Shown one piece after another: positions 31,113-37,943 of a stretch of 64,000 nucleotides of DNA. The DNA is from a virus. The DNA is taken from positions 1 to 64,000 of the IMG/VR virus record IMGVR_UViG_3300049927_000072. The stretch is one strand, 5' to 3'. The notes beneath the pieces were generated by a model. That model saw nothing but the letters and a program-made list of their open reading frames with translations, did not search any database and was not told the DNA's origin. Positions within the stretch are counted from its first letter, which is position 1. Every line of letters begins with the position of its first letter. The position numbers were made by a program, and so were the translations under genes.

Positions 31113-31295
31113 ATGCAGATTGATAACGCACGACAGGATCGAGCGGCGGAAGCTCAGACCGCTGCCCGCTCACAAGCCTACCGTAACGCCTTCGAATGGA
31201 AAAAGCGCGCGATCCGTGCGCAGCGCGAAGGTGACCTCGAATTGGGTGCACGGCTCAATGCACAGGTCAAACTTGAGATCGGCAAGTATCAATAA
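31113..31295 (+). CDS. Small charged helical protein (60 aa)
   Basis: MQIDNARQDRAAEAQTAARS, Ala/Arg-rich helix, with AGGGAGA-like site (GGGAGA). Has its own promoter-like and terminator sequences, so it may be a single-gene unit. Unknown. Confidence 0.6.
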   Translation: MQIDNARQDRAAEAQTAARSQAYRNAFEWKKRAIRAQREGDLELGARLNAQVKLEIGKYQ

Positions 31296-31303
31296 CAGGG
31301 AAA

Positions 31304-31333
31304 CCGCCCGGGGCAACCCGGGCGGCTTTGTTT
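31304..31333 (+). terminator. Intrinsic terminator
   Basis: CCGCCCGGG-GCAA-CCCGGGCGG, a 9-bp perfect GC stem with a GCAA loop, then CTTTGTTT. Confidence 0.8.
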
Positions 31334-31666
31334 ATGACGAAACCGAAGAAACCCCCAATGTGCAAGATAAATCATTCAGACCCGGATAGCATTCCTGCGT
31401 TCCTTTGCTTGGCGTGCAATCCGCGCGAGCCTGACAGGAAATTTATTGCCGAAGCGACCGAGCGCGTCGAAAGCGATGCACGACTTCAGCTAGACACAGC
31501 GCGGCGCAGGGTGCACAAACTGCGCTCGCAAGTAGGAAGCCTTGAGCGGCATATAAAAGGCGCGAGCGATCCGAAGAGCCGCGCCATCTCTGACAATGCA
31601 ATCGATGGAAAGAGAAAGCGACTTGCAGAAGCCGAAGCGGCGCTCGCGGAGCTTGAGGCAACATGA
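31334..31666 (+). CDS. Coiled-coil protein (110 aa)
   Basis: MTKPKKPPMCKINHSDPDSI and CLACNPREPDRKF with Cys, then a long helix/coiled coil (RLQLDTARRRVHKLRSQVGSLERH). ATG 31334. Ends ALAELEAT. Unknown. Confidence 0.6.
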   Translation: MTKPKKPPMCKINHSDPDSIPAFLCLACNPREPDRKFIAEATERVESDARLQLDTARRRVHKLRSQVGSLERHIKGASDPKSRAISDNAIDGKRKRLAEAEAALAELEAT

Positions 31667-32022
31667 GCAGGAAACAATACAGCGAGCGCGACGCGGCATG
31701 GGGTCAATACGCCGCGGGCGACGAGGGCAAGAACGCACGGGACGCGTTCAATGCCGGATGGCGTGCGCGCAAGCAAGTTGATTATAGGCAGTTCGCAGTA
31801 GGGCCGCGGCATCTGTCGCCAATCGAGAAGATCGCAGCCGAGATTGCAATCGCGGTGCCTGAGAAGCGCGGCATGTGGTCCGCATCGGCGCGCGTGCACT
31901 GGGTTTTTATCGAGGCGCTGCGCGAGAAGTTTTCGAAGCTCGGCTACGACTGGCGCGAAGGGCGGCGCGAATACCTCAGATTGAAAGCAGACAGCAACGC
32001 GCCAGTATGGGGCAACAAATGA
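31663..32022 (+). CDS. Hypothetical protein (119 aa)
   Basis: MSRKQYSERDAAWGQYAAGDEG with RDAFNAGWRAR, then helical region and basic end (REGRREYLRLKADS). ATGA overlap upstream. Unknown. Confidence 0.6.
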   Translation: MSRKQYSERDAAWGQYAAGDEGKNARDAFNAGWRARKQVDYRQFAVGPRHLSPIEKIAAEIAIAVPEKRGMWSASARVHWVFIEALREKFSKLGYDWREGRREYLRLKADSNAPVWGNK

Positions 32023-32276
32023 CAAAATTTGTAGATTTTGTTTTCGAGAGCAATGAGCATAATTCGGAGCTTACTTTTATCGAAGTTGAAAACGATGCAG
32101 GTAAAAGTATCGCTCTCGGAGAATGGGTACAGCGGCCCGATGGCTACGTGGTGTTGCGCGTCCCGCTTCCGATAGAGATCGCAAGCCCGCTCCCGGCGCT
32201 GATCTATAAAGGATCGGCCGCGCCAAAACTTCTTCCCGAGCAATTCAAGGAAGACGATCCGAAATGGACGATCTAA
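32019..32276 (+). CDS. Hypothetical protein (85 aa)
   Basis: MTKFVDFVFESNEHNSELTF, beta-rich. ATGA coupling to the previous gene. Unknown. Confidence 0.55.
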   Translation: MTKFVDFVFESNEHNSELTFIEVENDAGKSIALGEWVQRPDGYVVLRVPLPIEIASPLPALIYKGSAAPKLLPEQFKEDDPKWTI

Positions 32277-32449
32277 AACGGATAAAGTTGCTTTCTTTTA
32301 GCTTGCACCGCTGGTACCGCAGTGAGCTACGGTTGAACCGCGCTATCCAACTGCGTGACCGTGAGCTAGATCGTGTTCGGCTTGAGCGTCACACGTGCCG
32401 ATGGGTTGACAGGGTCACAGCTTTAACCGTACCGGCAAAATCGGCTTGA
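32264..32449 (+). CDS. Small basic helical protein (61 aa)
   Basis: MDDLKRIKLLSFSLHRWYRS, very basic, overlapping the previous end. Unknown. Confidence 0.5.
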   Translation: MDDLKRIKLLSFSLHRWYRSELRLNRAIQLRDRELDRVRLERHTCRWVDRVTALTVPAKSA

Positions 32450-32515
32450 ATTAAATTTCTGAAGCTGCCAAATGTCTCGTGTAACTTCATCATTGTAAAA
32501 AGGATACACTCGGAC

Positions 32516-33283
32516 ATGATTAAACTAGCGAAGCTCGCGACGGTGTCGGCTCTGGCGATCAGTCTCGCCTTGCCAGCATACGCCGCGCCCCCGTCGGGTA
32601 GTAACGCCGGGGGAAACTCCGGCAGTAACTCAAATGCCGGTGGATCGAACGCTGGCGGCAATTCTGGTAGCAACGGCACGCCTCCCGGGCAGGGCGGCGG
32701 ATCACCGAGCAACTCCGGCAGCAACATCGGCAACGTCGGAAATACAGGCAACGGAAATTCCGGCAACGGAATTGGAAACACCGGCCCGGGCAATCCCGGC
32801 CAAGGGAGCGGCGGCACGCAAGGCAACGCTGGCGGCAGTCCCGGCGGTGGCGGTGGCGGTGGCGGTGGCGGTGGGGGTGGCGGTGGCGGCGGTGGTGGCG
32901 GTCACGGACATGGCCATCACCCGCACGGCAAGCCAGCGGCGACCAATCATTCATCCGGTGGCCGTAGCGGCGGACACGGCTCAGCGGCGGCGGCCTACGT
33001 CGGCGCGGCAGTCGGGTGTTCGGCTGTATTTCTGATCGCGGGCGGGGCCGTCAAGGCCGCGCGCGAGAATAAAGAGCTTTCATTCGAGGAAGCCTATTCT
33101 ATCGTCGGAAATTGCTTTCTGCCATTCTTAGGCGGGATGGCAATGGCAAAGCTCGGCCGCGATACCGACAAAGCGGTCTGCAAAAACCCTCACATGCTCG
33201 ACAGCTATTTCCCTGAAACGGCTGGCGAGGTTCGGGCGCGTTTCGTCCGGCAGCATTGCAAGGGAACGCAACTAGCTCAGTAA
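32516..33283 (+). CDS. Secreted Gly/Asn/Ser-rich protein
   Basis: 255 aa. Signal peptide MIKLAKLATVSALAISLALPAYA; a long low-complexity region rich in Gly, Asn and Ser with a 15+ Gly run; His-rich GHGHGHHPHG; one hydrophobic helix (AAVGCSAVFLIAGGAVKAA); and a globular end with paired Cys (NCFLPFLGG, VCKNPH). It resembles alphaproteobacterial secreted glycine-rich proteins. A terminator follows. Role unknown. Confidence 0.65.
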   Translation: MIKLAKLATVSALAISLALPAYAAPPSGSNAGGNSGSNSNAGGSNAGGNSGSNGTPPGQGGGSPSNSGSNIGNVGNTGNGNSGNGIGNTGPGNPGQGSGGTQGNAGGSPGGGGGGGGGGGGGGGGGGGGHGHGHHPHGKPAATNHSSGGRSGGHGSAAAAYVGAAVGCSAVFLIAGGAVKAARENKELSFEEAYSIVGNCFLPFLGGMAMAKLGRDTDKAVCKNPHMLDSYFPETAGEVRARFVRQHCKGTQLAQ

Positions 33284-33300
33284 ACCAGCGGGGCGTGACG

Positions 33301-33340
33301 AAGCCCGGGGCATGAGCGTGCCCCGGGCTTTTGCTTTGTT
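33301..33340 (+). terminator. Intrinsic terminator
   Basis: AAGCCCGGGGCA-TGAGCG-TGCCCCGGGCTT, 12-bp perfect stem, then TTGCTTTGTT. Confidence 0.8.
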
Positions 33341-33373
33341 AACTCGGCATTAACCGCGCGGCCAGTTTGGGCT

Positions 33374-33401
33374 TTGCGGCCCGGCTGGCCGGGGGTAGTA
33401 T
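33374..33401 (+). promoter_or_regulatory. Candidate promoter TTGCGG-N16-TAGTAT
   Basis: TTGCGG (33374-33379), 16 bases, TAGTAT (33396-33401), just before the ATG at 33409. Confidence 0.5.
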
Positions 33402-33408
33402 CTCCGTC

Positions 33409-33513
33409 ATGAACATTCTCAAGGTTTTCGCAGCCCTCTACGTGATCCAAGCCGCGACAGGCTTCGCGGTCGGCTTCACTATCCCGTGGCTGCACTTTTT
33501 CGGAGTGCTGTGA
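33409..33513 (+). CDS. 34-aa membrane peptide
   Basis: MNILKVFAALYVIQAATGFAV, single hydrophobic helix. First in a run of tiny membrane genes. Unknown. Confidence 0.5.
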   Translation: MNILKVFAALYVIQAATGFAVGFTIPWLHFFGVL

Positions 33514-33514
33514 C

Positions 33515-33592
33515 ATGACGTGCCTCATAGTGCTCGCAGGTCTCATAATCGCGACGGCGCTCGTGCCATCTCTGCAACAGAAAGTGCTCTAA
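33515..33592 (+). CDS. 25-aa membrane peptide
   Basis: MTCLIVLAGLIIATALVPSL, hydrophobic. The stop and next ATG share bases (TAATG). Could be chance, but phase fits the cluster. Confidence 0.4.
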   Translation: MTCLIVLAGLIIATALVPSLQQKVL

Positions 33593-33720
33593 TGCGCGTC
33601 GTTTTATGTGCAGCCTTGCTACTTGTTTTCGAGGCTGCTAGTGCTGGCATCGTCGCCGACTTTGTCGGCCATCACATCACGCTCCCGCCGCTCGAAAAAG
33701 TCTTGAGGGCATTGCAATGA
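33592..33720 (+). CDS. 42-aa exported peptide
   Basis: MRVVLCAALLLVFEAASA is a signal peptide; the rest GIVADFVGHHITLPPLE is short. Next gene overlaps as ATGA. Confidence 0.5.
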   Translation: MRVVLCAALLLVFEAASAGIVADFVGHHITLPPLEKVLRALQ

Positions 33721-33914
33721 AATACCGAGTAGTTTACGGCGAGACGATGCCAAGTTGGGAGCGGACATTTCCGACAATGCGCGAAGCCACGGCGTTCGCC
33801 AAAAAGCACCGGAACTTCGGTGACCGGATTTTCAGCATCGCAAAAGTGGTCCCCGGCGAACCGCCAAGGTCGATAACGGCGGCATTGGAATTGGACAGGC
33901 TCGACCAAACATGA
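33717..33914 (+). CDS. Small hypothetical protein (65 aa)
   Basis: MKYRVVYGETMPSWERTFPTM, then EATAFAKKHRNFGDRIFSIAK. The 'EA..fA..hr.~gd.ifsI.kv' pattern is seen in small phage proteins with a ferredoxin-like fold. Unknown. Confidence 0.6.
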   Translation: MKYRVVYGETMPSWERTFPTMREATAFAKKHRNFGDRIFSIAKVVPGEPPRSITAALELDRLDQT

Positions 33915-34072
33915 ACACGTTTGATAATAATCCAGAAGAGCAGCGGCGTCGAAATATGGTACTCGCCTCGCAGCGCAGGCTCCCACGTGTGCGCGAGCGT
34001 GCGTATGCAGAGGCGCTGTTCTACATTGCTGCGCCGCTTATTGTGCTCGCCATCTGCGCGTGGTTCCTGTGA
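33911..34072 (+). CDS. 53-aa membrane protein
   Basis: MNTFDNNPEEQRRRNMVLAS, basic, then a C-terminal hydrophobic segment AALFYIAAPLIVLAICAW. ATGA coupling. Unknown. Confidence 0.55.
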   Translation: MNTFDNNPEEQRRRNMVLASQRRLPRVRERAYAEALFYIAAPLIVLAICAWFL

Positions 34073-34461
34073 ACCAAAATACAGGTTGGCCGACTTTCGA
34101 TGACCTCTTGAGGGACATCCGTCTCCGGCGGATAATTCTGGCACAAGAACGACAAAGTCGGGGGCGTGCCGTGAAACATTTTCAATTCCAAATAGCGTCA
34201 GAGATCGCAAGCACGAAAGTGCCGGGCGGTTGGACGAAAGCCGATCTCGCGCAGGTCGTGCTTGTGCACATGCGTGCGTTCTCACCAGAGCAAACCGAGC
34301 GCTCGCTGCGCAAGCACGCGGGTTGGCGCACGGTCGCAAATATAAAGCCAGAGCAATACGGCACATGCATTGCGCATCTTTGCTACGAGATGACGCGACG
34401 CCCGCATCTCATGACGCAACCCCTCTTACCGAAAAAAGGAACCGATGACAATCTCACATAA
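34069..34461 (+). CDS. Hypothetical protein (130 aa)
   Basis: GTG start overlapping the previous stop. VNQNTGWPTFDDLLRDIRL, basic middle, and a helical end with AGWRTVANIKPEQYGTCIAHL. Unknown. Confidence 0.55.
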   Translation: MNQNTGWPTFDDLLRDIRLRRIILAQERQSRGRAVKHFQFQIASEIASTKVPGGWTKADLAQVVLVHMRAFSPEQTERSLRKHAGWRTVANIKPEQYGTCIAHLCYEMTRRPHLMTQPLLPKKGTDDNLT

Positions 34462-34894
34462 CGATATGCTGCTCGCGCTCGCGGGCGAGCCGAAAGCAGA
34501 GGAAGCGATTTTCTGGTTTGCGTTCGCATGGCACAGCGGAAAAGGCTCCGACCTCTATCGCATCTTATGTGAAAGTCCGTACGTGGCTACACTTGACCGC
34601 AAGTGGCACGAAGACCCGGACATCGTGCGAATGTTCGAAGTGCTTGAGAAACATTTCAAGCCAGCAATTGAGGCGGCGTATCGACCAGTTCAATTGCACG
34701 AAGTTGAGGACGGCGATATTCTAATCGCTGGCACTAGCTTCCTGTGCATCCCGAACCGATGGCCGTGCCGCGTGTTCAAAAATGAGGGTGAACTTGTCGT
34801 CATGTGCCGCGGCAAACATGAGGATGAAAAGTGGGCGGGCGTCCACACGCTGCGCGCCGACGGCGATGGCAACGTAATTGGCTTTCGACGCTAA
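34445..34894 (+). CDS. Hypothetical protein (149 aa)
   Basis: MTISHNDMLLALAGEPKAEEA. Middle acidic, then a beta-rich C-terminal with EDGDILIAGTSFLCIPNRWPC, like small phage proteins with 'G.iL.agt~f~C'. Overlaps the previous stop by 17 bases. Unknown. Confidence 0.6.
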   Translation: MTISHNDMLLALAGEPKAEEAIFWFAFAWHSGKGSDLYRILCESPYVATLDRKWHEDPDIVRMFEVLEKHFKPAIEAAYRPVQLHEVEDGDILIAGTSFLCIPNRWPCRVFKNEGELVVMCRGKHEDEKWAGVHTLRADGDGNVIGFRR

Positions 34895-34904
34895 AGGGCC
34901 GCAC

Positions 34905-35078
34905 ATGGGCTACGTTTTGATAACACGCAATCCATCGAATAAAAAGCTTGTCGCTATTGTCGATAATGACGGCGACGCTATTGCCGAGTTCAGTACCGAA
35001 GATGCCGCCACTGAAGCCGCGCACAACACCACACTTTGCAAGGCGTGGGGTTATGAGATAATTCACGTCGACGCTTGA
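34905..35078 (+). CDS. 57-aa small protein
   Basis: MGYVLITRNPSNKKLVAIVD, then EFSTEDAATEAAHNT, a short alternating strand/helix protein. Unknown. Confidence 0.55.
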   Translation: MGYVLITRNPSNKKLVAIVDNDGDAIAEFSTEDAATEAAHNTTLCKAWGYEIIHVDA

Positions 35079-35105
35079 TGCGCCAACAACGGCAGGGAGA
35101 TTGAT

Positions 35106-35261
35106 ATGGAAACAGCTGTGACACCAGCCGAGGCATTGAGGCTGCTTTTAGATCATGTCGATTACACGAAAGATGCGTGTAGTCTTACGGAAAAGGTCGG
35201 CGCTGTTTTGCCGCCAGAGGTTATAAAAATCTGTCACGAAGCATTGTCCGCCGCACTGTGA
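35106..35261 (+). CDS. 51-aa small protein
   Basis: METAVTPAEALRLLLDHVDYTK, helical with an acidic start. Unknown. Confidence 0.5.
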   Translation: METAVTPAEALRLLLDHVDYTKDACSLTEKVGAVLPPEVIKICHEALSAAL

Positions 35262-35268
35262 GGAACAG

Positions 35269-35418
35269 ATGGAAAATTGTGGTCCGCTAACTTGGTGTCT
35301 TCTTTGGCAACTTATTGTGGGGTTTTTATTCTGGCCGACTGTGTTCGCGATAATGGCCGGGATAGCGCGGCTCTTTTACGGTAAATGGCCGGTTGCGAGT
35401 TTTCTGAAACGGCGATAA
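35269..35418 (+). CDS. 49-aa membrane peptide
   Basis: MENCGPLTWCLLWQLIVGFLFW and following hydrophobic residues. GAGGAA site precedes. Its last codons (KWPVASFLKRR) are read through the candidate late promoter A. Confidence 0.5.
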   Translation: MENCGPLTWCLLWQLIVGFLFWPTVFAIMAGIARLFYGKWPVASFLKRR

Positions 35419-35419
35419 A
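35389..35419 (+). promoter_or_regulatory. Late promoter-like element A
   Basis: CCGGTTGCGA (35389-35398) with TTGCGA, a 15-base spacer and GATAAA (35414-35419), then a G-rich leader before ATG 35453. Sites A and B are nearly identical from the -10 region through 20 downstream bases. Confidence 0.6.
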
Positions 35420-35452
35420 CACGGCGGCTCAATTCGGGGGGGGGAGACCGCC

Positions 35453-35689
35453 ATGGGTGTATTAAAAGCCAAGTCGCGCAACGCGCTGCCGTCGAAAGAT
35501 TTCGGCCTGCCGGATACGCGCCAGTATCCAATTGAGAATAAGGCTCACGCGCGCGATGCACTGGCCCGGGACAGTGAAGAGCTTGCCAAGGGCAAATTGA
35601 CCCCGGCACAGGCGGCTCAAATCAGGCACCGGGCCGACGTAGTGCTCGGCGAGACTGACAGCAACTACCACAATCACAGCAAGAAATAA
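35453..35689 (+). CDS. DUF6582-type small phage protein (78 aa)
   Basis: MGVLKAKSRNALPSKDFGLP, then 'RQYPIENKAHARDALARDSEE'. This layout (K.RN.LP...FalP..R.YPi.n.aHARnAL.R) is a known small family found beside phage morphogenesis genes; its role is not known. GGGGGGGGGAG precedes the ATG. First gene of the right-arm cluster. Confidence 0.75.
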   Translation: MGVLKAKSRNALPSKDFGLPDTRQYPIENKAHARDALARDSEELAKGKLTPAQAAQIRHRADVVLGETDSNYHNHSKK

Positions 35690-35717
35690 TTAACTTTTAC
35701 TGTGGTAGGTTCAGGCC

Positions 35718-35942
35718 ATGAAAGATGCACAGGGACACGGCAGCGATAGCACTGGCAACCTCGCCCAGACAGGGCGCGGCCCGGCGGCTCATTCGTCGTT
35801 TCTGATCCAGAAATTAAACCCGGCGCTCGTGGGCAACCCGTGGCAGACGGTCGCGCGCATGAAAAACCAAGCGACGGCCGAGCGTGTCGCGCAGCACATG
35901 CGAACCGATGACCGCAGTATAACGAATAGGGTGAGACGATGA
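35718..35942 (+). CDS. MKD-GHGSD leader protein 1 (74 aa)
   Basis: Starts MKDAQGHGSDSTGNLAQTG, followed by an unrelated basic region (MKNQATAERVAQHMR). One of five genes with the same N-terminal word. Its stop overlaps the next gene's ATG as ATGA. The leader DNA is highly similar in all copies, so tandem duplication is likely. Role unknown. Confidence 0.75.
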   Translation: MKDAQGHGSDSTGNLAQTGRGPAAHSSFLIQKLNPALVGNPWQTVARMKNQATAERVAQHMRTDDRSITNRVRR

Positions 35943-36181
35943 AAGACGCACAGGGACACGGCAGCGAAGGCTCCGGCGCTGCGCATCAACGCGGCGTCGA
36001 GAAAGCATCGGCCACGATGACGCGCCAGCATTTCGAGATGATCGCGAGTACGCTCGCGAGCAGTGGAGCGAGTGCGGAGATTGTTAAAAATTTCGCTGAC
36101 AAACTCGCGGCGACAAATCCGCGATTTGATGCGGCTAGGTTCACCGCTGCGGCATCGAAAAGCTCCGGAGCAAAGAAATGA
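35939..36181 (+). CDS. MKD-GHGSD leader protein 2 (80 aa)
   Basis: MKDAQGHGSEGSGAAHQRGV then a helical, basic body (EMIASTLASSGASAEIVKNFAD). Shares leader with neighbours but not the body. ATGA overlap on both sides. Role unknown. Confidence 0.75.
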   Translation: MKDAQGHGSEGSGAAHQRGVEKASATMTRQHFEMIASTLASSGASAEIVKNFADKLAATNPRFDAARFTAAASKSSGAKK

Positions 36182-36429
36182 AAGACGCACAAGGACACGG
36201 CAGCGACGGCAGCGGTAGCTTTATGCCGAAGTCTATCAGCGATGCTCGCGCGGCAGCGGCGCTCGCGCAAAATCATCCGAAGTCCGACACTAGCCCCGTC
36301 ACCGGACGACTTCCGGGTTCCGGAATTGGCATGAGCGCGAATGCGAGCTTCTCGGCTCCGGCGCGTGGTATGAGTTTCTCCGGCAACACCGCAGCGATGC
36401 TCATGCGTCAGAAGATGACAGGGCGATGA
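36178..36429 (+). CDS. MKD-GHGSD leader protein 3 (83 aa)
   Basis: MKDAQGHGSDGSGSFMPKSI, then a Gly/Ser/Ala-rich low-complexity tail. ATGA overlap on both sides. Role unknown. Confidence 0.75.
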   Translation: MKDAQGHGSDGSGSFMPKSISDARAAAALAQNHPKSDTSPVTGRLPGSGIGMSANASFSAPARGMSFSGNTAAMLMRQKMTGR

Positions 36430-36779
36430 AAGACGAACGCGGGCACGGTAGCGATGCGCGCGGGGATATGGCTCGTCAAAATCCGACAGTCGTTTCTATT
36501 TCTGCCATACGCCCGTCTCAAGAAAATCTAGCTTGGATTGCAAAAGGATTAGCCGCCGCCGTTGAGGGTGCTAAGGCTGCACAGGCTGCGTACGGTGGAA
36601 AACTTGTTCCGATAGAAACAGGCGTGGATATGTACCGTCAACAAATTCGGTCTGGCGCGTATATTGCCCCGCTCAGCGTTGACACGAAAATGAACTTGAT
36701 CGACGGGCATACTCGGCTATTAGCCTACAAGGCCGAAGGAATTGCAAAAGTGCCGGTACAAGTCGTTCGAGGGAAATAG
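36426..36779 (+). CDS. MKD-leader protein with ParB/Srx-like domain
   Basis: 117 aa. MKDERGHGSDARGDMARQ leader, then a helical segment and DGHTRLLAYKAEGIAKVPVQVV, the ParB/sulfiredoxin-like 'DGH.R..A....G...vPv.vv' signature that binds nucleotides or DNA. The shared leader places it in the family of five; the domain suggests a DNA- or nucleotide-related role in head assembly or ejection. Function not shown. Confidence 0.75.
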   Translation: MKDERGHGSDARGDMARQNPTVVSISAIRPSQENLAWIAKGLAAAVEGAKAAQAAYGGKLVPIETGVDMYRQQIRSGAYIAPLSVDTKMNLIDGHTRLLAYKAEGIAKVPVQVVRGK

Positions 36780-36782
36780 GTC

Positions 36783-36986
36783 ATGGCAAAAAGCAAAGGC
36801 GGGGCAAACGCAAAGTTTGGTCTCAAGAGCGGCAAAGGTGCACCGAGTTCAACCGTGCAAGTGAAGCCGACATATCAGCACGATGTAGTCGAGTGGCTGA
36901 AGCAGGAAGCGGATCGCAACGCGCTCGCGGTCAAACTCGGTCGCACAAAGACGAAAAGCAAATTCGCTCCGAAGTCTTCCCTATAA
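36783..36986 (+). CDS. Small basic protein (67 aa)
   Basis: MAKSKGGANAKFGLKSGKGA, ends RTKTKSKFAPKSSL. Strongly basic. Could be an internal DNA-binding virion protein. Does not carry the MKD leader. Confidence 0.6.
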   Translation: MAKSKGGANAKFGLKSGKGAPSSTVQVKPTYQHDVVEWLKQEADRNALAVKLGRTKTKSKFAPKSSL

Positions 36987-36993
36987 TAAATTG

Positions 36994-37024
36994 CCGGTTG
37001 CGGCAATATTGAAACGGCGATAAA
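36994..37024 (+). promoter_or_regulatory. Late promoter-like element B
   Basis: CCGGTTGCGG (36994-37003), 15-base spacer, GATAAA (37019-37024). Downstream bases match element A closely. Confidence 0.6.
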
Positions 37025-37052
37025 CACGGCGGCTTAAATCGGGGGACCGCTC

Positions 37053-37340
37053 ATGAATATCGCACGTTCCGGCGCGCCCAAAGCGCCGCAGACCGAATTT
37101 GCTCCGCGCGACACCATGAAAGACATGACCGAGTATTCGGCCGGTCCGGCGACGCCCGGCTCTGGCCCGGATGCGTCGGCCGCAAATCCGCTTGAGAGTG
37201 AACCTCGCGGGAAGCTTCTGACCAAACAGCCCGGCGCTGTTGGCGCTGCATGGGATATGACGGACGGAGACGGCGACGGCGTCGATCCGACTATTGGTGG
37301 TGACGTGCTCAAGGAAGGCAAGCTGACAGGACGGCCATAA
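37053..37340 (+). CDS. Small hypothetical protein (95 aa)
   Basis: MNIARSGAPKAPQTEFAPRDT, disordered and acidic (TDGDGDGVDPTIGG). Behind GGGGGACCGCTC. Not related by leader. Unknown. Confidence 0.65.
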   Translation: MNIARSGAPKAPQTEFAPRDTMKDMTEYSAGPATPGSGPDASAANPLESEPRGKLLTKQPGAVGAAWDMTDGDGDGVDPTIGGDVLKEGKLTGRP

Positions 37341-37341
37341 G

Positions 37342-37587
37342 ATGAAAGACGAGCGGGGCCACGGGTCAGACAGTCAAGGGGGCGCGGGCATATCGCATCA
37401 AAGCGCAGTGCAGCGGATCGGTGCAACACTCGGAGCGTTCGCAAAAGATGAAAGCGGTTCCGGCAAAACAGTCGGAGAAGCAGCCTTCGAGAAAATGCAC
37501 GACCCGGCGATGATCGCTAACTTAGTCGCCGAACTTGGGTCGCCAGAATTGGCGACCGTTGCGCATCTCGCGCACCTTTTGATTTAA
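37342..37587 (+). CDS. MKD-GHGSD leader protein 5 (81 aa)
   Basis: MKDERGHGSDSQGGAGISHQ, then a helical C-terminal half (MIANLVAELGSPELATVAHLAH). Same leader as 35718-36779 but separated by two unrelated genes. Role unknown. Confidence 0.75.
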   Translation: MKDERGHGSDSQGGAGISHQSAVQRIGATLGAFAKDESGSGKTVGEAAFEKMHDPAMIANLVAELGSPELATVAHLAHLLI

Positions 37588-37600
37588 CGGGGAGATGAAC

Positions 37601-37825
37601 ATGGCGACGAACGTTTACGGATCAGACATGCCAGCCGACAATTGCTACGGCGAGAATGGCTACACCGGCCAGTCGAGCGTAGTGCCCGGCCAGCCCGCGG
37701 TTAGCTGCGATCTCGAAGCGAGCAAAGGGCTCGGCTCCGTTCCCGCCATCTCGCAGACCCGCCAAGTAAGCGCAAAGCCGCTCGCGACCCGCGTTGGACG
37801 CGGCGCGTCGGCTCAGTGGAAATAA
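37601..37825 (+). CDS. Small hypothetical protein (74 aa)
   Basis: ATG 37601 six bases behind GGGGAG. MATNVYGSDMPADNCYGENG, Ser/Ala-rich end (ATRVGRGASAQWK). Followed by hairpins. Unknown. Confidence 0.55.
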   Translation: MATNVYGSDMPADNCYGENGYTGQSSVVPGQPAVSCDLEASKGLGSVPAISQTRQVSAKPLATRVGRGASAQWK

Positions 37826-37853
37826 TCAGCCTGTAGGTTGATTTCGAAAATGC

Positions 37854-37877
37854 AAAATCAGCCCGCAGGCTGATTTT
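37854..37877 (+). terminator. Intrinsic-type hairpin
   Basis: AAAATCAGCC-CGCA-GGCTGATTTT, a perfect 10-bp stem ending in T's. A diverged second copy of the same hairpin lies just upstream (37824-37843, with G-U pairs). Confidence 0.7.
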
Positions 37878-37887
37878 GTCCGTCACC

Positions 37888-37920
37888 GAGCGCATGGGCG
37901 CTCACACTCGGCATGGGCCG
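37888..37920 (+). other. Two hairpins with ATGG loops
   Basis: GAGCGC-ATGG-GCGCTC (37888-37903) and CGGC-ATGG-GCCG (37909-37920), before the small terminase. Similar hairpins precede scaffold and capsid genes. Confidence 0.55.
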
Positions 37921-37943
37921 GTGCGACAAAAAGGAATACCGGC

